NCBI GenBank assembly: GCA_031276865.1
Contig: JAISMF010000018.1
Span: 1-32,841 of the forward strand
DNA length: 32,841 bases
Direction of reading: 5' to 3'
DNA from: Deltaproteobacteria bacterium
Lineage (GTDB): Bacteria; Desulfobacterota; Desulfarculia; Adiutricales; Adiutricaceae
Under the pieces are notes generated by a model. That model saw only the letters and a list, made by a program, of their open reading frames with translations. It did not search any database and was not told the DNA's origin. This document shows, piece by piece, positions 17,352-26,172 of the stretch (position 1 is the stretch's first letter; each line of letters begins with the position of its first letter). Both the position numbers and the translations under genes were made by a program.

Positions 17352-18524
17352 CTATTTCACCGCGGCGTAGAGTTCGGCCGTCCTGGCTAGAGACTCCGGA
17401 ATGGGGATGCGCTGTGGACATTTTTCCACACATTCCCCGCAGGAGACGCACTGGGAGGCCCTTTCCTGAGGGGAAACCTGGATGCCGTAATAGAATTCGC
17501 ACCTTTTCTTGGTTTCCTCGGCGTCGAAGAAGAAATACTGATTTAAAAAGCTCAGGTTCTTGGGGATGTCCACCCCCGAGGGGCAGGGCAGGCAGTAGCC
17601 GCACTGGGTGCAGTTCACTTGCAGTCTGTCTTTGAAATAGGCCACCGCCTCCTCCACGGCCCTCTCGTCCTCCCCCGCGAAGCCGCTTTCCCCGAACTCC
17701 CGGGCCGATTTCAGATTATCCTCCACCTGGGCCATGTCGGACATGCCGCTTAAGGCGGTGGACACCCCCCCATGCGCCCAGATCCACTTGAAGGCCCAGG
17801 AGGCCATGCTCCAGCCGGGGCGTTTTGCCTGAAACTTCGTGGCGACTTCCGGGGGGACGTGCCTAGCCAGAAAACCTCCCCGGAGAGGCTCCATCACCAC
17901 CACGGCCATTCCCCTGGCGATGGCGAGGTTCAGGCCCTTTATCCCGGCCTGGTGTTCCCGGTCCAGGTAGTTGTACTGGATCTGGGCCATGGCCCAGTCG
18001 TAGCTTTGGGAGATCTTCTCGAAGACGGCGTAGCCGTCGTGAAAGGAAAAGGCGGGAAAGCGGATTCTTCCGTCTTTAACGGCCTCGTCGAAGAAATCCT
18101 GGATTTTATAACTTTGGAGCGGCTCCCAGATGGAGGCGTTGAGGTTGTGGGCCAGGTAGAAGTCTATCGCCCCGGCGTCCAGCCTTTTCAACTGCTCGTC
18201 TAGGTACTTGTGCATGTCCCGGTGGCTCTTCACCAGCCAGGTGGGGAGTTTGGTGGCCAGAATGACCTTTTCCCGGTATCCCCCCCGCAGAGCCTGGGCC
18301 ACGAAAGGCTCGCTGGCTCCGGGCTTGTCTCGGGTTCCGGCGCTGTGGTAGGCGTAGGCCGTGTCCACGTAGTTGACCCCGGCGTCTATCGCCTTGCGGA
18401 GCATTTTAGCGGCCAAATCCATGTCTATGTCGTCCACCCGGGGGCTGTTCAAAGGGAGCCGCATGCATCCGAAGCCCAAAATGGAGGCTTTTTCGCCGGT
18501 GCGGCCGAGATCGCGTTTTTCCAT
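17352..18524 (-). CDS. Aldo/keto reductase with C-terminal 4Fe-4S ferredoxin domain
   Basis: 390 residues. The start at 18524 (MEKRDLGRTGEKASILGFGC) follows GGAGGAAATC and matches the family N-terminus; the open frame extends 19 codons upstream without a site. The TIM-barrel shows the aldo/keto reductase tetrad D54, Y59 (in DTAYAYH), K92 (ATKLP) and H126 (YLAHNLN). The tail adds an iron-sulfur module: C305, C308, C311 and C314 (CTQCGYCLPCP) and a second set C359, C362, C365 and C369 (CVSCGECVEKCP). This architecture is typical of anaerobes, where the clusters may pass electrons to or from the oxidoreductase site; the physiological substrate is unknown. It is a monocistronic cytoplasmic enzyme. 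Confidence 0.88.
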   Translation of the reverse strand: MEKRDLGRTGEKASILGFGCMRLPLNSPRVDDIDMDLAAKMLRKAIDAGVNYVDTAYAYHSAGTRDKPGASEPFVAQALRGGYREKVILATKLPTWLVKSHRDMHKYLDEQLKRLDAGAIDFYLAHNLNASIWEPLQSYKIQDFFDEAVKDGRIRFPAFSFHDGYAVFEKISQSYDWAMAQIQYNYLDREHQAGIKGLNLAIARGMAVVVMEPLRGGFLARHVPPEVATKFQAKRPGWSMASWAFKWIWAHGGVSTALSGMSDMAQVEDNLKSAREFGESGFAGEDERAVEEAVAYFKDRLQVNCTQCGYCLPCPSGVDIPKNLSFLNQYFFFDAEETKKRCEFYYGIQVSPQERASQCVSCGECVEKCPQRIPIPESLARTAELYAAVK

Positions 18525-19145
18525 GATTTCCTCCGTTAAGTTAGAAAGCTCCCGAAGGCGGAAAAACGCCGATTTCCCCAAAAAAATCTTCCGGCCCGCT
18601 TAAAACGCCCTGAAAGGAAGCTGGACAGCTCCGGGCTAAAAATTTTCCTGGAAAAACCTCCGGTCCGGAAGGACTCTTCCGGCTTCGGGAGTCTAAAGAC
18701 GCCTATATAATAATGTTACGCCGGAAATGCGAGCTTTCGGCTTCAAAAAGGCCTTTTACGCTATCAGAGCTTAAAAAATCAATATAGAGCGCTATATAAA
18801 GCGCAAAACTAGACTTTCCAGAGGTAAACTGGGCTGATCCCCCCGCATAGTCCACGACGCCTTCCACTCCGGAAACGCCAGGCCTCCCCCCCGGTAGGGA
18901 AGCCTCCGCCGCCGAAGCCGGCGGCGGAGGCGCAATCCCCTGAAAGGAGCGCCCGCGGCCGGAAAGCCGAGGGATAAAAACATTCAAAGGCTTACAGGTG
19001 GAAAAAACGGAATCCGGCCGTGGAGGCCGGAGACGGAGAACCACCCGGCGGATTTAAGAGGATAATTTAAGGGCCGGAGCGAAAGAGTTCACTAGGGAAC
19101 CCGCGGGTAAAGCGGAAAAAGAGGCGGGAGACGTCTTTCAAAGCG
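18525..19145. other. Gene-free spacer with a GC hairpin
   Basis: No gene is seen between the aldo/keto reductase start and the AMMECR1-domain gene end. Frames here on both strands are rich in R, P and G and look like shadow composition. A hairpin at 18902-18931 is listed separately. GCGCT/AGCGC flank an AT core at 18789-18804. Confidence 0.45.
18902..18931. repeat. Perfect GC-rich intergenic hairpin
   Basis: GCCTCCGCCGCCG and CGGCGGCGGAGGC form a 13-bp perfect stem around the loop AAGC. There is no T-run on either side, so it is not a standard terminator. It resembles the hairpins at 26139-26172 and 26610-26641 in length, composition and intergenic position. Confidence 0.5.
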
Positions 19146-19166
19146 GGGCCGGGCCGATCCCGGCCC
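19146..19166 (-). terminator. Possible terminator of the AMMECR1-domain gene
   Basis: GGGCCGGG and CCCGGCCC pair perfectly around a five-base loop, about 50 bases past the stop at 19218. Only a short TTT follows on the - strand, so termination would be weak or of another kind. Confidence 0.35.
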
Positions 19167-19217
19167 AAAGGCGTCTTCTTAAGAAATCCGACCGGAGTTC
19201 CAGGCGGAACGGCCTCG

Positions 19218-19772
19218 TCAGAAATCGCCGGTGGAAAAGGCCGGGGCCCTGAACACCATGAGCTGGGCTTCGGGATCGAGGTAGGCCGAGTAAGAGAGTC
19301 CCGCCTTGCGGCAGGTGCAGAGGACGAACTCGTGGGGGGTGAACCCCTGCTCCACCGCCACAACGGGTAGAAGCACCCCCCGGCCGCGGGGATGGATGAG
19401 GTAGAGGCCGTCCCTTCCTATGACGATATCGTCTATGCTGTCCAGTTTTTCCGGCTCGCTGAGCACGGAAACGACTATTTCCAGCTCGTCCACCTCGGGG
19501 AGGGTGACGGGTTCGAAGCGGTGATCGGAAAAGGCGGCCGCCTTGGCCATCCGGCTGATGGTGTCCTTCACCGGTTTGGACCAGTCGAAGACGCCTATGC
19601 ATCCCCTCAGCTTGCCTCCCTTGTTCAGGGTGACGAAGACCCCTCCGTTCCCTTTCAGATCGGGGCCCTCCGGTTCGGGTTTATTCTCCAGACTGGAGCG
19701 GATAATCTCCCGACACCATTCAAGGATGCTTTTCTTCTCTTCCTGGCTGAATTCCACCAGTTCTTTCGCCAT
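19218..19772 (-). CDS. amrA: AMMECR1-domain protein (AmmeMemoRadiSam system protein A)
   Basis: 184 residues, the full length of the family. The AMMECR1 fold is shown by GGVFVTLNKGGKLRGCIGVF (the family hallmark LRGCIG), a following helix ISRMAKAAAFSDHRFEPVTL, the strand pair ELEIVVSVLSEPEKL, and GRDGLYLIHPRGRGVLLPVV near the C-terminus. The start follows GGGAGGAGACGCTA. In many anaerobes this protein is encoded with a MEMO1-like protein and a radical SAM enzyme (AmmeMemoRadiSam); neither partner is in the window. Its biochemical role is not established, though the conserved cysteine in LRGCIG suggests chemistry or binding there. Confidence 0.88.
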   Translation of the reverse strand: MAKELVEFSQEEKKSILEWCREIIRSSLENKPEPEGPDLKGNGGVFVTLNKGGKLRGCIGVFDWSKPVKDTISRMAKAAAFSDHRFEPVTLPEVDELEIVVSVLSEPEKLDSIDDIVIGRDGLYLIHPRGRGVLLPVVAVEQGFTPHEFVLCTCRKAGLSYSAYLDPEAQLMVFRAPAFSTGDF

Positions 19773-19872
19773 TAGCGTCTCCTCCCGGAATTATACTTCT
19801 TCTATCAAAATTATAACAAAAAACGCGACCGCCGACCTAACATCCAGTAGTGGACGCGAGACGGGGAAAGCG

Positions 19873-19915
19873 GGAAATTTCTACTGTGGAAAAGAAGGAA
19901 ATTTCTACTGTGGAA
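19873..19915. repeat. Two direct repeats GGAAATTTCTACTGTGGAA
   Basis: The 19-mer GGAAATTTCTACTGTGGAA occurs at 19873-19891 and again, identical, at 19897-19915 (period 24). No copy in inverted orientation was noticed elsewhere. Repeated short sequences of this sort occur at the ends of some insertion sequences (for example the multiple terminal repeats of IS21-type elements), so it may mark the end of a lost element. It is not a CRISPR array: two units and no cas gene. Confidence 0.5.
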
Positions 19916-21105
19916 TAACGCTCCGACATGGAACTTCAAAGACTGTGCAATAAGGTATATTTAATATCTATATTGAATAATTATTATCTATGAACAATCT
20001 AAAATTAAAATAAGGCATAAAATATATAAATTTAAAGAAAAAATCCGTACTGATACGCATTCTTCTCTTCCCTACCCGTTCAAAGTGGAAATCATGACCG
20101 TGGGTTTAGGAGAGCGTCCCAAAATCCGTGGAATCGCTCAAAGCCCAGCGGGTAAGGTTCTCCGGCTCCAAGGAGAGGGGTTTTTATAGGACCGTTTTCC
20201 GCCCATACCTAAAATATTTAAGCAGGCCGGAAAGCAGAAGACTCTGGCGCCCTCCCCCCCAAAAAAAATCCCGCCGGATTGGAAAAAGCCCGGGAAAAAG
20301 CCATAAAATGAAGGTAAAAGACGTAAAAAGACCTCAAAGACCATTCCTTTTTTATGGTAGAATGAAGGAGTTTTCCCGCCGGGAAAATCTCCGGAATGAC
20401 GCTCAAAACGGATTCATTTTACTCGTAAAAAAGCGGGAAAACCGGTTTGAAAATAAGATTACCCACTCCGGTTTTCGGGATCGGCGGTTCAAAACACGTA
20501 TCATCGATAATTGTTTTCAGGGAAATTATTTTTTTTCCCAACGCTCCCTCATCCGGCGGAAAAGCAAGACATGGACACAGTCATGGCCGTAATTTAAATG
20601 AAAACATCTAGAATACAAGTAAAAAATACAGCGACTGATTATTTCCGATTGTAATATATTTTTAGAGACATGTTTGCCTTGCTTCCAAAAAAACAAACGC
20701 TGAAAATGAACGGCTTAAAGGAGGAGGAAGGACTGACGCATTATAATACCTAAAAAACATGTTTTTATACCGTCGTCTTAAAATAGCGTCAACTAGGAAA
20801 ACAACAAGCAAACCGCTTTTTTATCGACCATCCATGTTTCGTATATGTTTTAAGTCACTCATGAAAGGAAAATACTAATAAATTTTTCTAAAAATTATAT
20901 CTTTCTCATCCTTACGCGTTTCACGTAAGGAAACCCCCGCTGTAAACAATACGACCTTACAAAACAACCCGCGTACTGAAACCTTCGATCCTCCGGTCAA
21001 AGCGGAACGGATCAAGGTTAAACTTAAAATTCAATATTTTATTTTTTAATTTCAATAAGCTAATTTTTACCGCTAAATCTTTTCCGCAACCGAGGCTTCC
21101 GCAAG
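19916..21105. other. Gene-free stretch of about 1.2 kb
   Basis: Mixed AT-rich and GC-rich non-coding sequence. A coding-like run at about 20060-20188 on the + strand (LPYPFKVEIMTVGLGERPKI then RGIAQSPAGKVLRL) could be a gene fragment, but no family is recognised. A 154-codon frame at 20128-20592 is strongly basic and has no ribosome binding site; it is regarded as accidental. Confidence 0.4.
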
Positions 21106-22182
21106 ATGAACGATAACGAAAAGGAAAAAGACGACTCGAAATTCTGGGTGTTGATTCCAGCCTACCAGCCGGACGAAAAACTAATCAAGCTGGCGGAAGA
21201 GCTTTCCCAGACCGGGGCCTTTTCCCGCATAATTGTGGTGAACGACGGATCCTCCGAAGATAGGGATTCCATCTTTTCCGAGCTGAAAAAAACGCCCCGT
21301 CTGACGGTGCTCTCCCACGCCGTCAACCGGGGAAAAGGACAGGCCTTAAAAACCGGACTCAACTATTATCTACTGGAATCCGGCCCGGAGAACCTGGGGA
21401 TAGTGACCTGCGACGCCGACGGCCAGCACCTTACCTCCGACATCATAAAAGTCGCCGAAGCGGGAGCTGAAAAGGGCGTCTTCACCCTGGGGGTGCGTAA
21501 TTTCGGAAAATCGGTGCCCTTCCGCAGCTGGCTGGGAAACAGCGTGACCAAACTGCTCTTCGCCCTGTTCACGGGCCACTTCGTTTCCGACACCCAGACG
21601 GGTCTGCGCTACATTCCCCGCTCCCAGGCCCCCTTTTTCATGAAAGTCCCCTACGACCGCTTCGACTACGAGTTCGCGGCCCTGGTGAACGCCACCTCCG
21701 AGCTCAAGGGTAATGTCAGGGAAGTTCCCATCGAAACGGTCTACCTGGATAAAAACGCCTCCTCCCACTACCGTTCCTTTCGGGACTCCATCACCATCTG
21801 CGCCGTCTTTTTACGCTACTTCGGACTCTCCGTATCCACCGCTCTTTTAGATTTCGTGACCTTCGGCGTGTTTTACTACCTCTGGCACCGGCTTCTCCTG
21901 GCCTTCGTGGCGGCGAGGATCATCTCGGTCCTCTACAACTTCAACTTCGCCAGATCCTGGGTCTTCAAGGCCAAAAACCACCTTCTTAAGCAGTTCGCCA
22001 AATATATAAGCCTCGTCCTGTTCAACATGAGTATAGCCTACGCCTTCACCTACCTCATATCCCACTTCTTCGGGGGATACGTGATTTTAGCCAAAATCAT
22101 CGCCGAAGGAACTCTTTTTTTATTCAGCTTCATCATCCTGCGGCGCTTTATTTTAGTTAAAGACAAGCCGGACATAACCTAA
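21106..22182 (+). CDS. Family 2 glycosyltransferase fused to a GtrA-like membrane domain
   Basis: 358 residues in two parts. Residues 12-225 form a dolichol-phosphate-mannose-synthase-like GT2 domain: VLIPAYQPDE, VVNDGSSED (44-52), the metal-binding DAD at 103-105 in CDADGQH, and the late motif SDTQTGLRYIPR that contacts the acceptor lipid. Residues about 230-352 hold four hydrophobic segments typical of GtrA, with the charged loop NFNFARSWVFK between segments 2 and 3. Such proteins transfer a sugar to undecaprenyl phosphate and help move or use it for surface-polysaccharide modification. The start has GAGG 10 bases upstream, rather distant. It is isolated, with AT-rich spacers on both sides, so it is probably a single-gene unit. 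Confidence 0.85.
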   Translation: MNDNEKEKDDSKFWVLIPAYQPDEKLIKLAEELSQTGAFSRIIVVNDGSSEDRDSIFSELKKTPRLTVLSHAVNRGKGQALKTGLNYYLLESGPENLGIVTCDADGQHLTSDIIKVAEAGAEKGVFTLGVRNFGKSVPFRSWLGNSVTKLLFALFTGHFVSDTQTGLRYIPRSQAPFFMKVPYDRFDYEFAALVNATSELKGNVREVPIETVYLDKNASSHYRSFRDSITICAVFLRYFGLSVSTALLDFVTFGVFYYLWHRLLLAFVAARIISVLYNFNFARSWVFKAKNHLLKQFAKYISLVLFNMSIAYAFTYLISHFFGGYVILAKIIAEGTLFLFSFIILRRFILVKDKPDIT

Positions 22183-22523
22183 AAAGTCAATGCGTCTTCT
22201 CTCTTACAAAGTTTAAATTTATTCGACTTCTACGCTTAATACTTAAAAATAGATTAAACATTAGTAATTTCAAAGATTTTTTCCGGCTGCGTTACTTTCT
22301 TTGACTGTTTTTGATTTTTCGTCTCTTTTGCTAGAGCCCGTCTTAAAAACTGTCGGAGTCAAACACGAAAATTTTTCTTCGTAACTTAATCCGCCTCCAA
22401 AATATTTTATATTTCATATCCGTTTCATCTTTTCTAAAAGAGCGCCAGCGAAGTTAAAAGCTGTAAATTTAAAAGACAATATTTTTCAATATACTAAAAA
22501 TAATTCTAATTTTAATTTCAAAT
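22183..22523. other. AT-rich spacer without genes
   Basis: About 340 bases, low GC, no open frame of note and no clear terminator for the preceding + strand gene. Confidence 0.5.
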
Positions 22524-22577
22524 AAAAAAAGCCCGACAGGGCCTTTGGAAGCTAGTCCAATACGCCCTGCCGGGCTT
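22524..22577 (-). terminator. Rho-independent terminator of the orphan 136-residue gene
   Basis: AAGCCCGACAGGGC (22529-22542) pairs with GCCCTGCCGGGCTT (22564-22577) with one mismatch. On the - strand the stem is followed by seven T residues (complement of A 22524-22530). It lies about 90 bases past the gene's stop and could also stop transcription from the opposite side. Confidence 0.75.
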
Positions 22578-22668
22578 ACGCGGACACCCTTCGCGGGGTT
22601 TCCGGAAAAAAGGTTAGCGGAAATAGCCTAAGCCATATCTTAATACGGCCGATGGCTCGAGGATGCTC

Positions 22669-23079
22669 TCAAAATACAACGTTGCCGCTGTATTTCGAGT
22701 TCTCATCCGTACTGTTGATCTTCAAGTCGTTCAGGCTTTGAGCCAGGCGATAATAGTCCAAAAGAACCCGCTGATTGCCGCCGAATCCGTCTAAAACATT
22801 GTCCTTGAGAGTGGTGAGCGAAGCTTCAATCTCTTTGAACCTCGCAAGCCTGTTGAAAAAACCTTGCCAGATGTCTGTCAGGTCTCTCATGGCCTGCATC
22901 AATGCCGTGCATTTAAGCGGACTCCACAACGTTTCAGCTGCTTTTTCGGCCTCATCCCAGGCATCCAGAGGCGAGGGCCTGATGAGACGCCCCAAGGTAC
23001 TCTCAAGGCGCTCCCTCGTTACCCCCAAGCCTCCGGCCAAACAGCTGGCCATCAGCTCGTAGTCAGTTAGCATGCCCAT
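22669..23079 (-). CDS. Orphan hypothetical protein, helical
   Basis: 136 residues. The start (MGMLTDYELMASCLAGGLGV) has GGAGG five bases upstream, and a good terminator follows the gene, so it is very likely expressed. The protein is predominantly helical with heptad-like spacing (RLESTLGRLI, WQGFFNRLARFKEIEASLTT, LLDYYRLAQSLNDLKI) and two cysteines, no signal peptide and no clear membrane segment. No family is recognised. It stands alone between two AT-rich spacers, with an inverted repeat (23119-23134) just upstream. Confidence 0.65.
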   Translation of the reverse strand: MGMLTDYELMASCLAGGLGVTRERLESTLGRLIRPSPLDAWDEAEKAAETLWSPLKCTALMQAMRDLTDIWQGFFNRLARFKEIEASLTTLKDNVLDGFGGNQRVLLDYYRLAQSLNDLKINSTDENSKYSGNVVF

Positions 23080-23118
23080 GTGTTCCTCCGTGAAAACATG
23101 TCCCGATGGGAGAAAAAT

Positions 23119-23134
23119 CCTGCATCCTTGCAGG
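23119..23134. promoter_or_regulatory. Inverted repeat upstream of the orphan gene
   Basis: CCTGCA-TCCT-TGCAGG is a perfect six-base inverted repeat 40-55 bases before the orphan gene start. It could be an operator or a small hairpin in the leader; no regulator is assigned. Confidence 0.3.
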
Positions 23135-23853
23135 TGTTGAAATGAGTGTTCCGGAGAAAAAGGTATCTTTTTTTCACCGAAAAAAAATAGTCCTCCCTTT
23201 CTGGTAAAACAGCGGAAAGTTCTTTATTTTTGGAAGATATTTCACGCGTTTTATTAATAAAATTAAAAAACCGGAGCGGCTTTAAAGTATATTTCAGCTT
23301 CTCCATCCTTCTTATCGTCACAACTTTTGAATACATAAATACTTTTTTTTATTTTTTTTACACAACCACATATTTCATATGGTTTTCTAACATTATTAAA
23401 AAAATATCCATTAAACTAAAAAATATTTTTAGCAAAAATTTTATTTTTTCCTTTTTCCTTGATATTTAAGGATTTTAATAGGCGATATTCAAATTATAAA
23501 ATACTTAAATTATTTTAAATATAAGGTCAAAAAAATTTTAATTTTCTTAAAGAGGCGTTAAAAGCCTCTTCCCGCCCCGACCCCGAATGTCGTAAGAAAA
23601 ACCCCCAACGAATCTTCTTTAATTTATCCCTTTAACCCCAAGGTTAATCTTCAGGGACGCTACGGGAAAAAGACTACATAGGTGAGCGCCGTTAAGCGTG
23701 AAAGCGACCTCCAAGGCTTCGAAGCCTGCGAAATCGTAATGTCAAAAACGTGAGATAACGCGGCTAAAACCTTCATCGACTTGCGGGGAATAATTAGACC
23801 TGGTTTAACGTTTAACGGCTTTAAAAATTATTCTAAAAGAGCGGAGATTTTGT
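23135..23853. other. AT-rich gene-free stretch
   Basis: Very AT-rich to about 23540. A hairpin AGAGGC-GTTAAAA-GCCTCT (23551-23569) is flanked by T-rich sequence and might end - strand transcripts. The 79-codon frame at 23230-23469 is a product of AT-rich composition (F, I, K) and is not credited. Confidence 0.45.
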
Positions 23854-24018
23854 TTAAGATTTATAAAAAATGTTTCCGTCATCTTCTATAGCCTTTAAAT
23901 AAAGCTCCCTTTCCGCGATCCCGCAATCGTCCGCGTTATAGGCTTCTAGCGTCAGATCTCCGGATATCGCCTCCGGGCTTATACGAATCCGCTCCGTCGG
24001 CCTCTGTTCCCGACCTTT
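23854..24018 (-). pseudogene. C-terminal fragment of an unknown gene
   Basis: A 54-codon frame without a start codon has good coding character: RIRISPEAISGDLTLEAYNA, then DDCGIAERELYLKAIEDDGN and IFYKS before TAA. Its 5' end is closed by TAG (24019-24021). The acidic, amphipathic ending looks like a true protein C-terminus left after loss of the rest. The family is unknown. Confidence 0.3.
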
Positions 24019-24155
24019 CTAAAGGGTCGGGCCTACGCCGAAAGCGGCCAGGATTCGAAGTTTTCACTTTTCTAAAGAATCGGCGTAGGAGAATGTCGTA
24101 GGTCGAAGGGTCGAGGGTGTAGAGGACACACGTAGAGCGATGGAAAAAGGATTCT

Positions 24156-24272
24156 TCACACCCTCTTCTTCGGGATGATTCGCCCCCGCGGGTTTATTCG
24201 CCCCCTCGGGTTTATTCGCCCCTCCGGTTTATTCGCCCCCGCGGGTTTATTCATCCCCTCGGGTTTATTCAT
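24156..24272 (-). CDS. Small hexapeptide-repeat ORF behind the response regulator
   Basis: 38 codons starting eight bases after the regulator's stop, with GGAG in front. The sequence is made of six-residue units: MNKPEG, MNKPAG, ANKPEG, then after a one-base-short repeat RINPRG, RINPRG and RIIPKKRV before TGA. The whole frame rests on the 18-bp DNA repeat, so it may be an incidental reading of that repeat. Position and ribosome binding site would allow translational coupling to the regulator. Confidence 0.28.
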   Translation of the reverse strand: MNKPEGMNKPAGANKPEGRINPRGRINPRGRIIPKKRV

Positions 24273-24280
24273 CCCGCTCC
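24178..24280. repeat. 18-bp tandem repeat, about six units
   Basis: Units of the form ATTCGCCCCCGCGGGTTT start at 24178, 24196, 24214 (17 bases, one short), 24231, 24249 and 24267 (partial, running into the regulator's stop codon). They differ mainly at CG/CA and in the central C/G run. Copy number could change by slippage. The array directly abuts the 3' end of the response regulator gene. Confidence 0.9.
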
Positions 24281-26091
24281 TACTCGGAAAGCCAGGAGGA
24301 TAGCCTAGGGTACTTTCTCAGCTTGTAGAGAAAGGTGTTGCGCTTGATATCCAATAACGCGGCCGCCCTGGCCTGGACTCCGCCGCATTTCTCCAAAGAC
24401 GCGGACAGCAGCCTCTCCTCCAAGAGCTCCTGGGCGTCGAAGAGGCTTAGATCGGGCGGGACGATCGCGGCCAGGATTTCCGCCTCCGGTCCGGGAGGGC
24501 TTCCGGCGTATTTGTCCCATTTGTACTTGAAAACGTTGCGCTTCATCCCCAGCCGGTCGGCGGCTCTGGCCTGGACGCCGTTTTCCTGGTCCATGGCCCT
24601 TCTTAAGAGTCCCTCCTCCATGGCGAAGAGGGCCTGGTTCAGGGTAAGCGTGCCCACGGGAAAGCTCAAAAGCAGTTTTTTCAGCCACTCCGGCTCCCCC
24701 GCGGCGTGTCCGACGCCGTTTAAGGTTCCGGCGGCCCGCTCTTCGGAAGACCTTTCCCGGCCAGGAAGCCCGCCCTCCAAGCCCTCTCCGGCCGGAAAGC
24801 CCTCCGGGCGCGTCCCCGTTCCGAGGTGATCGCCATCGGCGGGGCCCCTCCCCGACTCCCCCCTAGGGAGCGAGCTCGGGCCGCCCCTCCCCCCAATGGG
24901 AGTTTTTCCGGAAGCTCCGGTCCGGAGAAACTCCTCGGGTAGGTCCTCCGGGCGGATGACGTTGCGGGCGGAAAGCACCAAGCCCCTTTCGATGACGTTT
25001 TCCAGCTCCCGCACGTTTCCCGGCCAGGAGTACTCGAATAAAAGCCTCATGGTCTCGGCGTGCACCCGGGGAGGCTCCTTTCCCTCCTCGGCGTATTTGG
25101 CTAAGAAGTGCTCCGCCAAAAGGGGCAGATCGTCCAGGCGCTCCCTTAAGGGGGGGAGCGGTATGTGCACCACGTTCAGGCGGTAGAAGAGGTCGTCCCG
25201 GAAGCGGCCGGCGGCCACTTCCGCTTTCAAATCCTTGTTGGTGGCGGAAATGAGGCGCACGTCCACCTTTATGGGCGTTCCGGCCCCCACCCTCTCGATG
25301 GTCCTCTCCTGGAGGGCCCTTAAAAGCTTCACCTGGGCGTTCTGCCCCATCTCCCCCACCTCGTCTAAAAAGAGGGTGCCCCGGTCGGCCAGCTCGAAAC
25401 GCCCCTGCCGTCCGCTCTCGGCTCCGGTGAAGGCCCCCTTCACGTGTCCGAAGAGCTCGCTTTCCAGAAGGTTGCTGGACAACGCCGAGCAGTTCACCGC
25501 CACGAAGGTGTGGTTTTTTCTGGGACTGTTGTAGTGCACCGCCCTGGCCACGAGCTCCTTTCCCGTGCCCGACTCCCCGGTTATAAGGACGTTGGCCCGG
25601 GTGGGGGCGACCTTTTCCAAGAGGGCGTAGAGTTCCAGCATGGCCTTGGATTTGCCGATAAGCGATCCGAAGCTGTGCTTCTCCATGAGCTGATTTTTGA
25701 GCTCCCTATTCTGGCGGCCCAAACGGGAGAGATCCATGGCCTTGGCCACGGTGCGGGTGAGCTCCTCGTTTTTATAGGGCTTCGTTAAATAGTCGAAGGC
25801 CCCCTCCTTCATGGCCTTCACCGCCAATTCCACCGTGCCGTGGGCGGTGAGCATGATGACCGGAACCTCCGGCCTAAGGGCTTTCACCCTTTCCAAAAGC
25901 TCGATGCCGCTTCCGCCCGGCATGGTCATGTCGGTTAAAATCACGTCCGTTCGCGGGCGCTCCTCGAAGACCCGGTAGGCCTCCTCCCCGCTTCCGGCGG
26001 TGAGCACCTCGTAGTCCAAAGCGGAGAGCATCTCGGAGAGAACCAGCCGATAGCCCGGTTCGTCGTCCACGACCAAGATGAGACCGTTCAT
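24280..26091 (-). CDS. Sigma-54-dependent response regulator with two Fis-type motifs
   Basis: 603 residues, NtrC/AtoC class. Receiver 1-120: acidic pocket D9-D10, phosphoacceptor D54, T82 and K104. AAA+ domain about 140-385: Walker A GESGTGKE (172-179), the sigma-54 contact loop GAFTGA (219-224), Walker [11 protein letters not shown] (238-247) and the arginine-finger region [26 protein letters not shown] disordered G/P/R-rich linker (about 395-460) follows, then two Fis-like helix-turn-helix units, one ending [20 protein letters not shown] and one ending [20 protein letters not shown]. Standard family members have one. Phosphorylation should license ATP-driven opening of sigma-54 promoters; the sensor kinase is not in the window. 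No ideal ribosome binding site precedes the ATG. The 3' end meets the 18-bp repeat. Confidence 0.92.
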   Translation of the reverse strand: MNGLILVVDDEPGYRLVLSEMLSALDYEVLTAGSGEEAYRVFEERPRTDVILTDMTMPGGSGIELLERVKALRPEVPVIMLTAHGTVELAVKAMKEGAFDYLTKPYKNEELTRTVAKAMDLSRLGRQNRELKNQLMEKHSFGSLIGKSKAMLELYALLEKVAPTRANVLITGESGTGKELVARAVHYNSPRKNHTFVAVNCSALSSNLLESELFGHVKGAFTGAESGRQGRFELADRGTLFLDEVGEMGQNAQVKLLRALQERTIERVGAGTPIKVDVRLISATNKDLKAEVAAGRFRDDLFYRLNVVHIPLPPLRERLDDLPLLAEHFLAKYAEEGKEPPRVHAETMRLLFEYSWPGNVRELENVIERGLVLSARNVIRPEDLPEEFLRTGASGKTPIGGRGGPSSLPRGESGRGPADGDHLGTGTRPEGFPAGEGLEGGLPGRERSSEERAAGTLNGVGHAAGEPEWLKKLLLSFPVGTLTLNQALFAMEEGLLRRAMDQENGVQARAADRLGMKRNVFKYKWDKYAGSPPGPEAEILAAIVPPDLSLFDAQELLEERLLSASLEKCGGVQARAAALLDIKRNTFLYKLRKYPRLSSWLSE

Positions 26092-26138
26092 AGGAGACCA
26101 AAAAAAGAAATGGTATTTGCGGCCGCGGGCGACCGAAA

Positions 26139-26172
26139 GCCTCCGGCCGCCCGCGAGCGGGCGGCCGGAGGC
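26139..26172. repeat. Perfect 16-bp GC palindrome upstream of the regulator
   Basis: GCCTCCGGCCGCCCGC (26139-26154) and its exact complement (26157-26172) are separated by two bases. It lies 47 bases before the regulator start. No T-run follows on either strand. It may be a leader hairpin, an operator or a member of the dispersed hairpin set seen at 18902 and 26610. Confidence 0.6.

Noticed and set aside
19873..19915. Cas12a-type CRISPR repeats (the unit contains AATTTCTACTGT, like the 3' half of a Cas12a repeat)
   Set aside because: The unit lacks the GTAGAT arm needed for the crRNA stem, the two copies are only 24 bases apart with no spacer of normal length, and there are no cas genes in the window.
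20128..20592. 154-codon gene on the + strand
   Set aside because: Highly basic, irregular composition, no ribosome binding site, no motif; looks like chance in non-coding DNA.
24178..24280. CRISPR array
   Set aside because: The 18-base units are contiguous with no unique spacers; it is a simple tandem repeat.
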